Assembly: GCF_000419765.1 (NCBI RefSeq)
Contig: NZ_ATTQ01000018.1
Coordinates: 79,873 to 143,872, forward strand
From: Rhizobium mongolense USDA 1844
GTDB taxonomy: Bacteria; Pseudomonadota; Alphaproteobacteria; Rhizobiales; Rhizobiaceae
Direction of reading: 5' to 3'
Length of the DNA stretch: 64,000 bases
Part shown: positions 25,785 through 34,928 of the stretch, piece by piece
Position numbering within the stretch: the stretch's first letter is position 1
Layout: each line of letters starts with the position of its first letter
Translations under genes and position numbers: made by a program
The notes under the pieces: generated by a model
Database searches by the model: none
What the model was told of the DNA's origin: nothing
What the model saw: the letters and a program-made list of their open reading frames with translations, nothing else

Positions 25785-27059
25785 TTAGGCGGTCAGAAGC
25801 GCGAAGATCGGGCCGATTGACTTGTAGCCCATGTACCAGGTGAGGACGCAAGCCAGCACGCCGAGCACCAGCAGCCAGCGCGGATAGCGATAGCCACCCA
25901 TCAGGTCAGAGCGAGCCCAGGCAGCATAGATGAAAATCGACAGGCCGATCGGCAGAATGAGACCGTTCAGGCCGCCGACGAAGACCAGCATCTGAGCCGG
26001 TGGGGTGGTGATAATCACATAGAAGAACAGCGATACCGCGATGAAGATCACGGTCGCGATATTGCGGGCTCTCTCACCAAGGTCCCGCTTGAAGATCGTG
26101 AGGAAGGAAACCGACGTATAGGCAGCGCCGATAACCGAGGTGATGGCGGCAGCCCACAGGATAATACCGAAGATGCGCATGCCCACATCGCCGGCGGCGG
26201 CCTCAAAGGCTTGGGCGGCCGGATTGGCACCCTTGCCTGAGACATCGATTACGACACCGCTGGCGACTACGCCGAGCACAGCGAGAAAGAGGACGTAGCG
26301 CATGACGCCGGTGACGGCGATGCCAGTGAGCGCTGCGCGGTTGACGGCGCCGAGGTTTTCGATGCCGACCGTGCCCTTGTCGAGCAGGCGATGGGCCCCG
26401 GAATAGGTGATGTAGCCACCGACCGTGCCGCCGACGATAGTGGTGATCGTGGCGAAATCGACGGTTGCCGGCAAAAAGGTCTGGAACAGTGCTTCGCCAA
26501 CCGGCGGGGCCGATACGACGGCCACATAGAGCGTCAATGCGATCATCAGGATACCGGCGAAGATGATGAAGCGGTCGACGGCCATGCCGGCGCGCTTCGA
26601 TAAGAAGATGCCGATAGAAAGAACCGCGCTGATTGCGCCGCCAATTTTCGGATCAAGCCCGATCATCGCATTGATACCAAGACCCGTGCCCCCGATATTG
26701 CCAATATTGAAGAATAATCCGCCGACGATCACCAGAACAGCAAGCAGATAGCCAGCGCCCGGGATTGCCGCATTGGCGAGATCGGAGGCACGCATGCGCG
26801 TCAGAGTCACGATTCGCCAGATGTTCAGCTGCACGACGAAATCAATGACAATCGAGGAGAGGATCGCAAAAGCGAAAGCCGCGCCGAGTTTGGTGGTAAA
26901 TGTTGCCGTCTGGGTGATGAATCCCGGGCCAATGGCCGAGGTAGCCATCAGGAAGACCGCAGCCGTTAGTGCTGCGCGCCGCGACCTGAGCGACATGCCA
27001 GACGATGCGGCCGATGCGCCCGATGCGCCCTCTGTGGATGAAATAGATAGCTGTTCCAT
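25785..27059 (-). CDS. Nramp-related transporter (YcsG-like), metal motif absent
   Basis: 424 residues and about 11 membrane helices, behind a strong AAGGAGAGG site. The overall fold is Nramp/LeuT-like (SAIGPGFITQTATF; TYSGAHRLLDKG). True Nramp metal transporters carry DPGN in helix 1 and MPH in helix 6. Here those places read TQTATF and SGAHR, so divalent metal binding is unlikely. Synteny with ycsG of the B. subtilis ycsFGI-kipIA cluster suggests uptake of the substrate of this operon, perhaps 5-oxoproline or a related acid. It is the first gene of the minus-strand operon, 11 bp before pxpA. Confidence 0.85.
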   Translation of the reverse strand: MEQLSISSTEGASGASAASSGMSLRSRRAALTAAVFLMATSAIGPGFITQTATFTTKLGAAFAFAILSSIVIDFVVQLNIWRIVTLTRMRASDLANAAIPGAGYLLAVLVIVGGLFFNIGNIGGTGLGINAMIGLDPKIGGAISAVLSIGIFLSKRAGMAVDRFIIFAGILMIALTLYVAVVSAPPVGEALFQTFLPATVDFATITTIVGGTVGGYITYSGAHRLLDKGTVGIENLGAVNRAALTGIAVTGVMRYVLFLAVLGVVASGVVIDVSGKGANPAAQAFEAAAGDVGMRIFGIILWAAAITSVIGAAYTSVSFLTIFKRDLGERARNIATVIFIAVSLFFYVIITTPPAQMLVFVGGLNGLILPIGLSIFIYAAWARSDLMGGYRYPRWLLVLGVLACVLTWYMGYKSIGPIFALLTA

Positions 27060-27438
27060 AAACCCCTCTCCTTATGCGGCCCTCCCGCAGTTCCTCGGAC
27101 GGGCCATGTGAGTTTTGACACGAGCCAGCGTCGTCGCGTTTCTTGACGATGTCAAGATTGTTCAACGATATTAATTTATCGTTCTACTATATTGCCGAGC
27201 TGTTGAGCAATCTGAGCATTTCATGAGCGATGGCCGATTACCCATTTTGCAACACCCGCCCGCGCGCTTGTCACCGTTCGTGCCCTTAAGGAAAATGTCT
27301 GACTGGCCGCGATTGACGTTTGCCGCCGTGGCCCGATTGGCCGTGTCGTTCGCCCCATGGTTCCCATTGAGCGAGAACCGCTATATCGATGCGCAAGGGG
27401 ATGGATGCTTCATCCATTTCCATGCAGAAGGGGCTTTG

Positions 27439-28101
27439 ATGGCAGAACAGGATACCGTATCGGCGCTTGCGCCGCGCCTGGCGGAGGAGATCCGCGACAT
27501 GCTGATCGCGGGCGAATTGAAGCCGGGGCAGCGCCTGTCGGAGGCAGCGCTCAGCGCCGGCCTGGATGTGTCGCGCAACTCACTGCGCGAAGCCTTCCGG
27601 CTCTTGACCAAGGAAAATCTCTTGCGCCACGAGCCCAATCGCGGCGTCTTTGTCGCCACGCCGAGCATGGCCTCAATCATCGACATCTATCGTGTGCGCC
27701 GCATGATCGAATGCCAGGCGCTTGCAAAGGCCTATCCCAAGCATCCGGCGGTGGTGCGCATGCGCTCGGCGGTCGAGCGCGCCAGGGTCGCGCGCGATCG
27801 CAAGGATTGGGCAATGGTCGGCAGCGAAAACATGGTCTTTCATGCGGCGATCGTCGATCTTGCCGACAGTCAGCGCCTGAATGCTTTCTACGCGCAGATC
27901 GCCGCAGAGCTGCGTCTCAGCTTCGGCCTTCTCGCCGATCCCGAATTGTTGCACGCGCCCTATGTCGATCTCAATGGCGCTATTCTCGAAAAGCTCGAGG
28001 CGGGATTGACGGCCGAAGCTTCTACAGCGCTCGAAGCGTATCTGATGCAGTCTGAGCGCACAGTTCTCGCCGCCTTCTCGCGGATCGATCCGGGCAAATG
28101 A
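27439..28101 (+). CDS. GntR-family (FCD) transcriptional regulator
   Basis: 220 residues from the ATG behind AGAAGGGG; a longer frame upstream has no ribosome-binding site and unusual composition. A winged helix (LKPGQRLSEAALSAGLDVSRNSLREAFRLL, in two parts) is followed by an FCD ligand-binding domain (IYRVRRMIECQAL, FHAAIVDLADSQRLNAFY). It diverges from the pxp operon across ~380 bp and is almost certainly its regulator, standing where kipR stands in Bacillus but from a different family. The effector is unknown. Confidence 0.9.
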   Translation: MAEQDTVSALAPRLAEEIRDMLIAGELKPGQRLSEAALSAGLDVSRNSLREAFRLLTKENLLRHEPNRGVFVATPSMASIIDIYRVRRMIECQALAKAYPKHPAVVRMRSAVERARVARDRKDWAMVGSENMVFHAAIVDLADSQRLNAFYAQIAAELRLSFGLLADPELLHAPYVDLNGAILEKLEAGLTAEASTALEAYLMQSERTVLAAFSRIDPGK

Positions 28102-28258
28102 TCCCGCAATGATCCAGCAGCTAATAGCATGGTCTCAGACCACGCACGCCGCCGGCGAGCCGCTTCGTCGTGAAGCAGCAGCGCCGGCGGGCTTGCCGAA
28201 GAATTGCTGGCACCATTTCGCGCTTGTTGTCGTGCGAAACGCGAACGGATACTCGATA

Positions 28259-28480
28259 CTAATTTGCCGCAACCCTTCGCGCGAGCGCCATCACATAGTC
28301 ATCGGCGATGTCGGCCAAGGTCAAAGCGACCTCCGGCTCCTTCCATCCCGCAGCAAGTGCCCTTTGCACGAAATCTTGAAATGCCGCTGCAAGGACCTCC
28401 TCGCGCTCGACGGCTCGATATGGATCACTTGCGCCATGTTGCGGGTTGCTGATCTGTATAGTCGGACGGGTAAATTCCAT
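28259..28480 (-). CDS. Small rhizobial protein of unknown function (73 aa)
   Basis: A short acidic helical protein, MEFTRPTIQI to the C-terminal ALADIADDYVMALARR-like helix. The composition is that of a real gene, and the pattern AAGWKEPEVALTLADIADDYV resembles small conserved rhizobial proteins seen before (from memory). AGGGGG stands upstream of the chosen ATG; a start 11 codons earlier is also open. It is monocistronic, convergent with the GntR gene. I cannot assign a function. Confidence 0.6.
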   Translation of the reverse strand: MEFTRPTIQISNPQHGASDPYRAVEREEVLAAAFQDFVQRALAAGWKEPEVALTLADIADDYVMALARRVAAN

Positions 28481-28902
28481 TGATATGCCCCCTAGAGGTT
28501 GCGCTATTTGCATGGAGAGTACATTCGTTCATGTACCCGGCTTCTCTCGTCTGAACTGCTATTATGCTTCATTTCTAATAACTTAAGTGTCGCGTGTCGT
28601 TAGCCACGCATCCCGAAACTTGCAGCAGCGTCCATTTTTGCAATCACCGATCGGCGATCCGGAATTTTACCCTCGGTGGCGATGATATTCTGTCAAGCAA
28701 ACATGCCCGTGGTCCTGCGGCGAGGCGGCGACCAGTAAAAAGGCTTGATCGCGAGGAGACCGCCGGGCTGCTTTGGACCTATCGCCATCGGCTGGACAAT
28801 GGAGCATTCGTTTATGTGGCGGCACACGATCGATGTGTGCGCCAAGAGATATGAGGTCATCAATGCCACAGGTCGCCTGCTCTAATAAAGAACGGGCCGG
28901 GA
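28481..28902. other. Non-coding stretch, no gene supported
   Basis: About 420 bp. One plus frame (28594-28854) ends in LDREETAGLLWTYRHRLDNG, which faintly recalls phage-integrase N-termini, but it lacks a ribosome-binding site and any other motif. Nothing else stands out. Confidence 0.4.
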
Positions 28903-30114
28903 CTAGCGACTATGGCCGAGCGTCTTTAGCCATTTGTTGAAGGAAGGAGCGCTCTCGACTTCTGACATTGGTGCGACAGCATGCCCAAGATAGAGCGGAA
29001 CGGCTACATTTCTCGCCTCACGCGGACTGTAGCCAAACTCCTTGCTGAATGCCCGGCTGAAATGGGCAGCAGAAGAAAAGCCGACAGCAAAGGCGATATC
29101 GACGATTTGCTGCCGATTGCTGACGTCACTCAGGGCAGCGTGAGCAGACAAAAGCCGCCGGCGCTGAATATAGTGATGAACTCCGCCATCCGGCTCGAAC
29201 ACCTGATAGAGGCGGGTGCGCGAAACACCGAGTTCCCGGCATATTCGATCCGTCGTGAGATCCGGCGACATCAAATTGCGCTGGACGAAGCGGCGCACGC
29301 GCTCCATCAAAGCCAACGTGCTGTGTTGCTCAGGTACGGCGATATTCGAAGCCGATGCTGAAACGCAGGTCAAAATCATATCACGTGTGGTCTGGACGAC
29401 GTGGGGGAGGTCCACAGCAGCCAGACGTGAAAGGTTTGCCTCGACACCATCGAGATATTCGATCAGCAGTTTGGTGTAGGTTCCCGACAAGGCGATATTG
29501 TTTTTGATTTCGCTGGAGGCGGGAACATCAAAAAGCAGTTCGCGCGGCAAATAAAGCGAGAGGACTCGTGCCTCGGTTGATCGGCCTCGAAAGGGATGGC
29601 CCAAAGAACGCAGCTCCACCTTCCCTGGCTCGCCCTCCGAGACATGCCCATCAACTTCCGTCCATGTCCGGCCGTTGCGCAGGACCGAAATGTGCCAATG
29701 ATCGATGAGATTTGACCGCACCTTTGCCTCCGATCGTATATAGCTGTGGGCAGGTGTGCTTTGTTGAACGACGAGCATGCCGCCGAGATTCCAGGCCGCA
29801 TGATCGGCTACAAACTCCGCTTGCGATGGGGAATCCGGACGCCGGATGTCGATAAGGGGAGCGACATAAGCTTGCCAGGCCGCAAATTGATCTGCCGGTT
29901 CCAGCTCGCGCGTGGAAAACAGCAATGGTTCCAACGCTGGCGGAGCCGGAGGCTCTTCATTGCTTGGTTGTGCCGATCGCGGATAACGACGGCGTTCGAC
30001 CTTTGCCGGCGCAGTGTCGTCGCCCCGCACGCCATTTTCGGTTTCGGCACCAGGGGGTACGGGTGGTTCTTTGCGTCGATTATCTGACAATCTGGTCCCC
30101 CGAACTGGCGTCAT
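28903..30114 (-). CDS. AraC-family transcriptional regulator
   Basis: 403 residues. A disordered basic/Pro-rich N-terminus (1-60) is followed by an AraC_binding_2-like region (about 65-250; ADQFAAWQAYVAPLIDIRR, LSLYLPRELLFDVPA). The C-terminal double helix-turn-helix (about 285-385) has LTTDRICRELGVSRTRLYQVFE and the signature IVDIAFAVGFSSAAHFSRAFSKEFGYSPREAR (given in the family as two helices). No operon partner is present, so the regulated genes cannot be named. The first ~60 residues may be an over-extended start. Confidence 0.88.
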   Translation of the reverse strand: MTPVRGTRLSDNRRKEPPVPPGAETENGVRGDDTAPAKVERRRYPRSAQPSNEEPPAPPALEPLLFSTRELEPADQFAAWQAYVAPLIDIRRPDSPSQAEFVADHAAWNLGGMLVVQQSTPAHSYIRSEAKVRSNLIDHWHISVLRNGRTWTEVDGHVSEGEPGKVELRSLGHPFRGRSTEARVLSLYLPRELLFDVPASSEIKNNIALSGTYTKLLIEYLDGVEANLSRLAAVDLPHVVQTTRDMILTCVSASASNIAVPEQHSTLALMERVRRFVQRNLMSPDLTTDRICRELGVSRTRLYQVFEPDGGVHHYIQRRRLLSAHAALSDVSNRQQIVDIAFAVGFSSAAHFSRAFSKEFGYSPREARNVAVPLYLGHAVAPMSEVESAPSFNKWLKTLGHSR

Positions 30115-30529
30115 GACAGCGCCAAATAGTCACCCCAAACCTGTTTATGTCGCCGGATCGGCCAAAAGGGACGGAAAACGCTGTCCCTTTCCAGGCGAAG
30201 ATAGGCGCTTCATCAAGCCAACGACTGCATAGTGCTGGCCGCCTCGGCAGCATGCCAGCGTTCCAGTCTGCGAGCCCGAGCCGGCCGCGTCTGATTTTCA
30301 AGCTCGCTACCACCGACCGTGTGGTCGACCCGATCCGGAACTGGTCTGATTCTGCCGATGATCTTGTTCAAGACATTCTCTAGGTAATTTCTTGTCTAGA
30401 TTGTGGCATTTGGCGGCATGCACGAACGCCTGCGGGTCCGGTGTCGGCACCGACGCATGAACCGGAGCGAGTAGATGGTCGTCGGAATTGCTGGAAGTGG
30501 CAACGGTCGCGGCAGTTCCATCTAACCGG
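30115..30529. other. Intergenic region, no gene supported
   Basis: About 415 bp upstream of the AraC gene on the minus strand. Only short frames with no ribosome-binding site are present. It presumably holds the AraC promoter. No repeat or hairpin of note was seen. Confidence 0.4.
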
Positions 30530-30973
30530 TCAGCACGATGTTAAGCGGAGACTATCGGAATCTCCAACTTCATGAGGAATGCCCTCTCGATCCGTGTCAG
30601 GCGGTTCTGGTCTCCTGGCATGGTTGAACGAATTGGGACGCTCGTCAGTCAAGATGTGTCCTGCCAGAATGTCATTGGCACTTCGTCCAGGATCACACGT
30701 CCGCATTTCCGCTGTCAGCAATTTTAAAGCGTCGGCCAATTGTCTTTCCGCATTGACGGTAGACGCCGAACCGGCTTCGCGTAATTCGCTATAGAGCGTT
30801 GCTCGCTCGTAAACCTCTTCGGCTCTGGCCAGACACTCCGCTGTCGGTTTGATCAGCCTCAAGGCAAGGCGTAGGTTGATTGCGGCCGTAAGCTCAAATG
30901 CAGCAGCCGAGAAACGTGTAACCGCGCCCGGGGGGTGGGTCCGGTTCAGAAGCGCCAGCCATTGAGGGATCAT
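30530..30973 (-). CDS. Hypothetical protein (147 aa)
   Basis: The frame opens with MIPQWLALLNRTHPP and has an Ala/Leu-rich helical middle (AAFELTAAINLRLALRLIKPTAE, AEEVYERATLYSELREAG) and a polar C-terminus. The helical pattern is protein-like, but no family is recognised and the start has only a weak upstream purine tract. It is flanked by two gene-free stretches. Confidence 0.4.
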   Translation of the reverse strand: MIPQWLALLNRTHPPGAVTRFSAAAFELTAAINLRLALRLIKPTAECLARAEEVYERATLYSELREAGSASTVNAERQLADALKLLTAEMRTCDPGRSANDILAGHILTDERPNSFNHARRPEPPDTDREGIPHEVGDSDSLRLTSC

Positions 30974-31353
30974 TACGGTCTCCGGAACGCAACCTGGACA
31001 TCAGCAAGTAACGAGAGTACGCGATCACATATCTCTCGTGGGTTGATCATGCCCTCCCAGTCCTCGTCTGTCCTCGGACTTTGGTCCTATGCGCAAGCGG
31101 ACGAAGGTCGGATCCCGTGCGCAGGAAAGGTCTGATCTTCCTTTATCAGGCGCTTCCAGGGTTGACGACCGGCATGCGTCATGAGCAATCTCAAGAACTT
31201 GGACTGGCCTTTCAGGCTTCGGATCTTGGATGCTGCATGTAAATTTGCTTAGCAGGCTTTGCCCACCGCCTCCGAGCCGAATATTCGCCATTGCTCCAGG
31301 TGCGCTCTTTAATTGACAAAGGACGTGGGCTGACCCCGCGTCAGGTAACAGCG
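30974..31353. other. Intergenic region before the Gly/Asn-rich exported protein
   Basis: About 380 bp with no supported gene. It must hold the promoter of the plus-strand gene at 31354. A longer in-frame start at 31291 exists but would place 21 residues in front of the Tat-type signal. Confidence 0.4.
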
Positions 31354-31833
31354 ATGACTACGCGTCGGAATTTTCTAGCCACGTTGTGTTGGGGTTTGGT
31401 TGGTGTCTCCCTTTCAATCCTTCCCTATAAGATTGAAATATCGGGATCCGCGTTCGACGTAGCCAGCCAGTCTGCCCTGGCCAAGAGTGGAAACAACGGC
31501 AATGGCGGCGGGAACGGCAATAGCGGCGGCAATGGCAATGGCGGCGGCAACGGCAATGGCGGCGGCAACGGCAATGGCGGCGGCAACGGCAATGGCGGCG
31601 GCAATGGCAACGGGAAGAGCGGCTCGAGCAACAGCTCTTCCGGAAAAAGCTCTGGTGTGTCAGCAACGAAAAGCGGCGATGTCAACTCCTCGCTCGAAGT
31701 GCTTCACGTCGATGGAATGAGCGAGGAAGTCAAAAGGGGACGCTACATCATGAAGGATGCGAAAGGGCGCACGATCGTCAATCGGCGCGCCACTTTTGAT
31801 GATGTAAAGCGGCTTCAATCATTCAGTCCCTGA
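31354..31833 (+). CDS. Secreted Gly/Asn-repeat protein with Tat-like signal
   Basis: 159 residues. MTTRRNFLATL is a twin-arginine-type motif, followed by a hydrophobic stretch and an Ala-rich cleavage zone (SALAKSG). Residues ~48-86 are a perfect GNGGGN-type repeat, then a Ser-rich linker. The conserved-looking C-terminus is MSEEVKRGRYIMKDAKGRTI. The low-complexity part suggests a flexible or aggregating surface protein. It converges on the NarL-like regulator, overlapping its 3' end by 11 bp, and resembles the second exported protein at 34148. No enzyme motif was found. Confidence 0.72.
   Translation: MTTRRNFLATLCWGLVGVSLSILPYKIEISGSAFDVASQSALAKSGNNGNGGGNGNSGGNGNGGGNGNGGGNGNGGGNGNGGGNGNGKSGSSNSSSGKSSGVSATKSGDVNSSLEVLHVDGMSEEVKRGRYIMKDAKGRTIVNRRATFDDVKRLQSFSP
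31501..31608 (+). repeat. 18-bp in-frame tandem repeat, six units
   Basis: The unit is AATGGCGGCGGCAACGGC (Asn-Gly-Gly-Gly-Asn-Gly), present six times; units 3-5 are identical and the others differ by one or two bases. Because the period is a multiple of three, copy changes keep the frame, so strains may differ in length. Confidence 0.9.
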
Positions 31834-32473
31834 CCGGCTTTCGATCGATCGCATCGCGAAAGACCATCGCCGCCTCTGTCCTGTTATTGACGTCAAGTTT
31901 CGCCATGACCTGTGTCATGTGATGCTTGATCGTTTTCTCGTGCAGGTCGAGCTTCCGGGCCACCTCTTTGTTGCTAAGTCCCGTCGCGACGAGCTTTAGA
32001 ACTTCGTGTTCACGGGCGGTCAGCGCAGCAATGGCGTCAACGTTGGAGGGCTCGGATGGATTGTGAAGCAACTTGGCAGACAGCGTCGGAGCGACATATC
32101 CGTCCCCGTCAGCCACCGTGCGGATGATGTCGGCGAGTGCTCTGGAGCCGACGCCTTTGAGAACATAACCTTTCGCCCCCGCCTTCAAGGCTCCGGTAAC
32201 ATTATCGTTGGCTTCAGAGACCGTCAACATGATGATCTTCTGCGATGGTGATGCTTCAAGGATCGGACCAATCGCGTTCAGTCCTCCGCCTGGCATGGAA
32301 ATGTCGATGAGGATGACGTCGGGCCGGAGATTCTGTGCAATTCGCAACGCGTCATCCTTCGAACCGCCTTCGGCGATCACCTCGAAACCATCGATCTCCG
32401 ACAAGCTTCTCGTTACGCCCTCTCTAAACAACGGGTGATCGTCTATAACCGCGACCCTTATCGTTTCGCTCAT
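31823..32473 (-). CDS. NarL/LuxR-type response regulator
   Basis: 216 residues. The receiver domain has DDHPLF (acidic pocket), phospho-acceptor Asp56 in DVILIDISMPGGG, and the conserved Lys in LKAGAKGYVLKG. The C-terminal LuxR helix-turn-helix has LTAREHEVLKLVATGLSNKEVARKL and HEKTIKHHMTQVMAKLDV. It is ATGA-coupled to the histidine kinase upstream. The flanking exported Gly/Asn-rich genes are the obvious candidate targets, which is inference from position. Confidence 0.94.
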   Translation of the reverse strand: MSETIRVAVIDDHPLFREGVTRSLSEIDGFEVIAEGGSKDDALRIAQNLRPDVILIDISMPGGGLNAIGPILEASPSQKIIMLTVSEANDNVTGALKAGAKGYVLKGVGSRALADIIRTVADGDGYVAPTLSAKLLHNPSEPSNVDAIAALTAREHEVLKLVATGLSNKEVARKLDLHEKTIKHHMTQVMAKLDVNNRTEAAMVFRDAIDRKPVRD

Positions 32474-33870
32474 ACTTGCTCGGTCTCCTCGGTGTTGAGT
32501 GTCATCCTGACGATCGTACCTGGCGCCGCAAACGTGATCTCGAACGTACCGCCAAGACTTTCAACGCGTTCCCTGAGACCCGCAAGTCCAAGGCTGGTAG
32601 GTCCGACGTCGTCGGGACTGAAACCTGGTCCATCGTCTGCGACTTCTACGCTGACGCGATTTTCCTGCAGACGCTGGATAACACGCTGGCCTGCGCCGCC
32701 GCCATGACGATAGGCATTATTCAATGCTTCCTGCACAAAGCGGTAGATGCATATTTTCGCCGACGGCGACAGACAAACAGGTATGCTGGACGTCACCAGG
32801 TCGACGATTGTCCCGGTTCTCTGGCGATGCGCGTGAACACCCCGCTCCAATATTTCCGAAAGGCTCGCTGCCTCGATCTGCGGCAAGACCAGACCGCTGC
32901 AAATCGTACGGATTTCGCGCATGGCTTCGTCGAGACTTGCCTTGATGGATGCTATCTCCCGCTCGCGGGTGGCAGGAGAGGTTGATGCGCTGACGACGGT
33001 GCGGCTATCGAGCCGAAGCGAAGCATAAGCTATAAGTTGGGCTGGGCCGTCGTGAAGATCCGCGCCGATACGCCGCAGATAGCTCTCGTTCAACGCGGTG
33101 ACGCGTTCGGAAGCGCGCTGGACACGCTCCCGGAGAGCCTCGTTCTGGGCAAGCAAAGCGGACAAATCGTCAATCCGCTGCCTCAACGCATGACGCTGAT
33201 TTTCGATCGTTCGGCTACCCCTTAGAACAATCGCCGAAAGCGTCGCGAAGAACACGAGCGTAAAACCCGCCACCGCGAGCCAGGTGCGAAGCCGGGCCTG
33301 GCTAAGGCTGTGCTGGAAATCATTGGCAATTTCGTAAAACTCGGAAACGGCGACCACCTGTCCCGACCAGGGCTGCAGGACGGGGTTGTAGATCTCCAGA
33401 AGCGGTTTGCCGGCAAGACGTTCTACCTTGTCCTCGACATCGTCGAGCTCGTTGAACTGTGCCGCCATCTTGCCGGCAAAGGCCGTCTTGAGCTCATCAC
33501 TGAGCGGGAACTTCTTTCCGACCATGGTCTTGTCGTTCGAATAGAGAATAGTTCCATCCGAACGCCACAAACGGAATGACAACAGCCGGTCGCCCAGCGC
33601 ACCTTGCCCCAGCGTCTCGTCCAGGGCCCGCGCGACCGTGTCGTCAAGCGCCTGGCTCGTCTGCATGTCAGGCAGCAGCGGAGCAATGACACTGTCCACG
33701 TAAAGTGCAGTCGTTGCGGCAGAATTGCGTGTAACGGCGTCTTCGATCAAACGAGTGACGAACGCCCCGACCAGAAGCATTGCTCCAATCGAGACAATGC
33801 CGCCAATCACCAGAAACTGCTTGGCCAGTGACTGCGAATTCCATTTTGAAATCAGGTTGGGCCGACGCAC
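32470..33870 (-). CDS. NarX/DegS-type sensor histidine kinase
   Basis: 466 residues. A membrane helix at about 20-40 is followed by a periplasmic four-helix or Cache-like sensor with LPDMQTSQALDDTV and LLEIYNPVLQPWSGQVVAV. A second helix (about 195-218) leads to a coiled coil and a HisKA_3 domain with the phospho-His in RRIGADLHDGPAQLIAYASL. The HATPase part has EALNNAYRHGGG, VADDGPGFSPDDVG and LGLAGLRERVESLGG. It pairs with the downstream NarL-like regulator. The signal is unknown. Confidence 0.93.
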   Translation of the reverse strand: MRRPNLISKWNSQSLAKQFLVIGGIVSIGAMLLVGAFVTRLIEDAVTRNSAATTALYVDSVIAPLLPDMQTSQALDDTVARALDETLGQGALGDRLLSFRLWRSDGTILYSNDKTMVGKKFPLSDELKTAFAGKMAAQFNELDDVEDKVERLAGKPLLEIYNPVLQPWSGQVVAVSEFYEIANDFQHSLSQARLRTWLAVAGFTLVFFATLSAIVLRGSRTIENQRHALRQRIDDLSALLAQNEALRERVQRASERVTALNESYLRRIGADLHDGPAQLIAYASLRLDSRTVVSASTSPATREREIASIKASLDEAMREIRTICSGLVLPQIEAASLSEILERGVHAHRQRTGTIVDLVTSSIPVCLSPSAKICIYRFVQEALNNAYRHGGGAGQRVIQRLQENRVSVEVADDGPGFSPDDVGPTSLGLAGLRERVESLGGTFEITFAAPGTIVRMTLNTEETEQV

Positions 33871-34147
33871 GAGTTATTCTCGGGGATTGGTCGCATTGCG
33901 TGGGCGACCCGTTTCGATCTTGCAGATAACCTACCTTCTCCGCTGCGGCGGTCAATGGCGAGCTTGTCAAGCGTCCACTATCAGACGTTTGGAATCCATC
34001 CATCGGACCTAAGTCCTACCCGCTGCGGCATTGGTCTGAGGATCATGGAACCGCGCCGCCGCGCAAGCTATCGTTGCGTTCACCGAAGCCGCTCATCGGC
34101 GGCTGGCCGTGATTTTCATCGCCGCCGCTTTAACGAGGAGACATCGC

Positions 34148-34915
34148 ATGCCTATCAGAAAACTGATCAGCGGGGGCATTCTTGTGCTTACCATGACAAT
34201 CGCTCCACTAACGAGCGCTACGTTCGGAATCTCGAACGAGGCCCTCGCCAAGGACGGAAATGGCAACGGCAATTCTGGTGGGGGTGGAAACGGGAATGGG
34301 AATGGGAATGGGAATGGAGGCAACCACGGCAGCGCCGGCTCGAACCATGGCAAGTCTGGCAATGCGCATTCCCATTCGAAGACGACTTCAAAGTCGGGTG
34401 CAAGCACGCCGACGCTCGAATCGCTTTTCTTTCATGACAAGAAGACTGGTAAGGCAACAAAGGCGGATAAGCCCGTCAAGAGCGGCAACGCTGCAAAGGA
34501 AAGTCTGAAGAACACCAAATCGGACACGGTTGGGCTGAGTTCGTTGAACCGCAATTATCACGCCTACATGCATTCCAACGACCCGCGACTGGCACCCGTT
34601 GCGGCCTACGTCATGGCATATGCTGAATTCGAAAAGGTAAGCGGGCCCGATGTGGTTCCGACCGATCCGGCGCTGAGCGATGAGGCGCTACGCGAGGCGC
34701 TTACGGGATTCACAAAAGGGGGCGTGGTGAGCGACGATGCGCTAGCTGAAGCCAAGGAAATCCTCGGCGTGGGACCGGCAGTCGGCAAGATTGACGAGAT
34801 TCGCGAAACGCTGCCCGATCCGGAGGCCGTGGATACGGTTGAGGAGCCCGCAACCACGGAAACAACGACAACAGTCACGATTGTCACGGAGACGCCCGCC
34901 GAGCCGGCGAACTGA
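34148..34915 (+). CDS. Secreted Gly/Asn/His-rich protein
   Basis: 255 residues from the ATG behind GAGGAG (7-base spacing). A signal peptide (ISGGILVLTMTIAPLTSATFG) is followed by ALAKDGNGNGNSGGGGNGNG and a His/Ser/Gly stretch (SHSKTTSK region). A more ordered middle part carries SSLNRNYHAYMHSNDPRLA, and the C-terminus is acidic and Thr-rich. The SALAK/EALAK-GNGN junction matches the exported protein at 31354, so the two are related in design. It diverges from the two-component operon (277 bp). Function unknown. Confidence 0.78.
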   Translation: MPIRKLISGGILVLTMTIAPLTSATFGISNEALAKDGNGNGNSGGGGNGNGNGNGNGGNHGSAGSNHGKSGNAHSHSKTTSKSGASTPTLESLFFHDKKTGKATKADKPVKSGNAAKESLKNTKSDTVGLSSLNRNYHAYMHSNDPRLAPVAAYVMAYAEFEKVSGPDVVPTDPALSDEALREALTGFTKGGVVSDDALAEAKEILGVGPAVGKIDEIRETLPDPEAVDTVEEPATTETTTTVTIVTETPAEPAN

Positions 34916-34928
34916 TGTTGGGATACTC

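Noticed and set aside
28594..28854. Possible phage-integrase fragment (LDREETAGLLWTYRHR)
   Set aside because: A single short resemblance, no catalytic residues, no start signal.
31501..31608. CRISPR-like array
   Set aside because: Contiguous 18-bp coding repeats without spacers.
31358..31685. Pro/Leu- and Arg/Cys-rich minus frames opposite the GNGGGN repeat
   Set aside because: Composition is produced by the repeat read backwards; the plus frame has a Tat-like signal and natural C-terminus.
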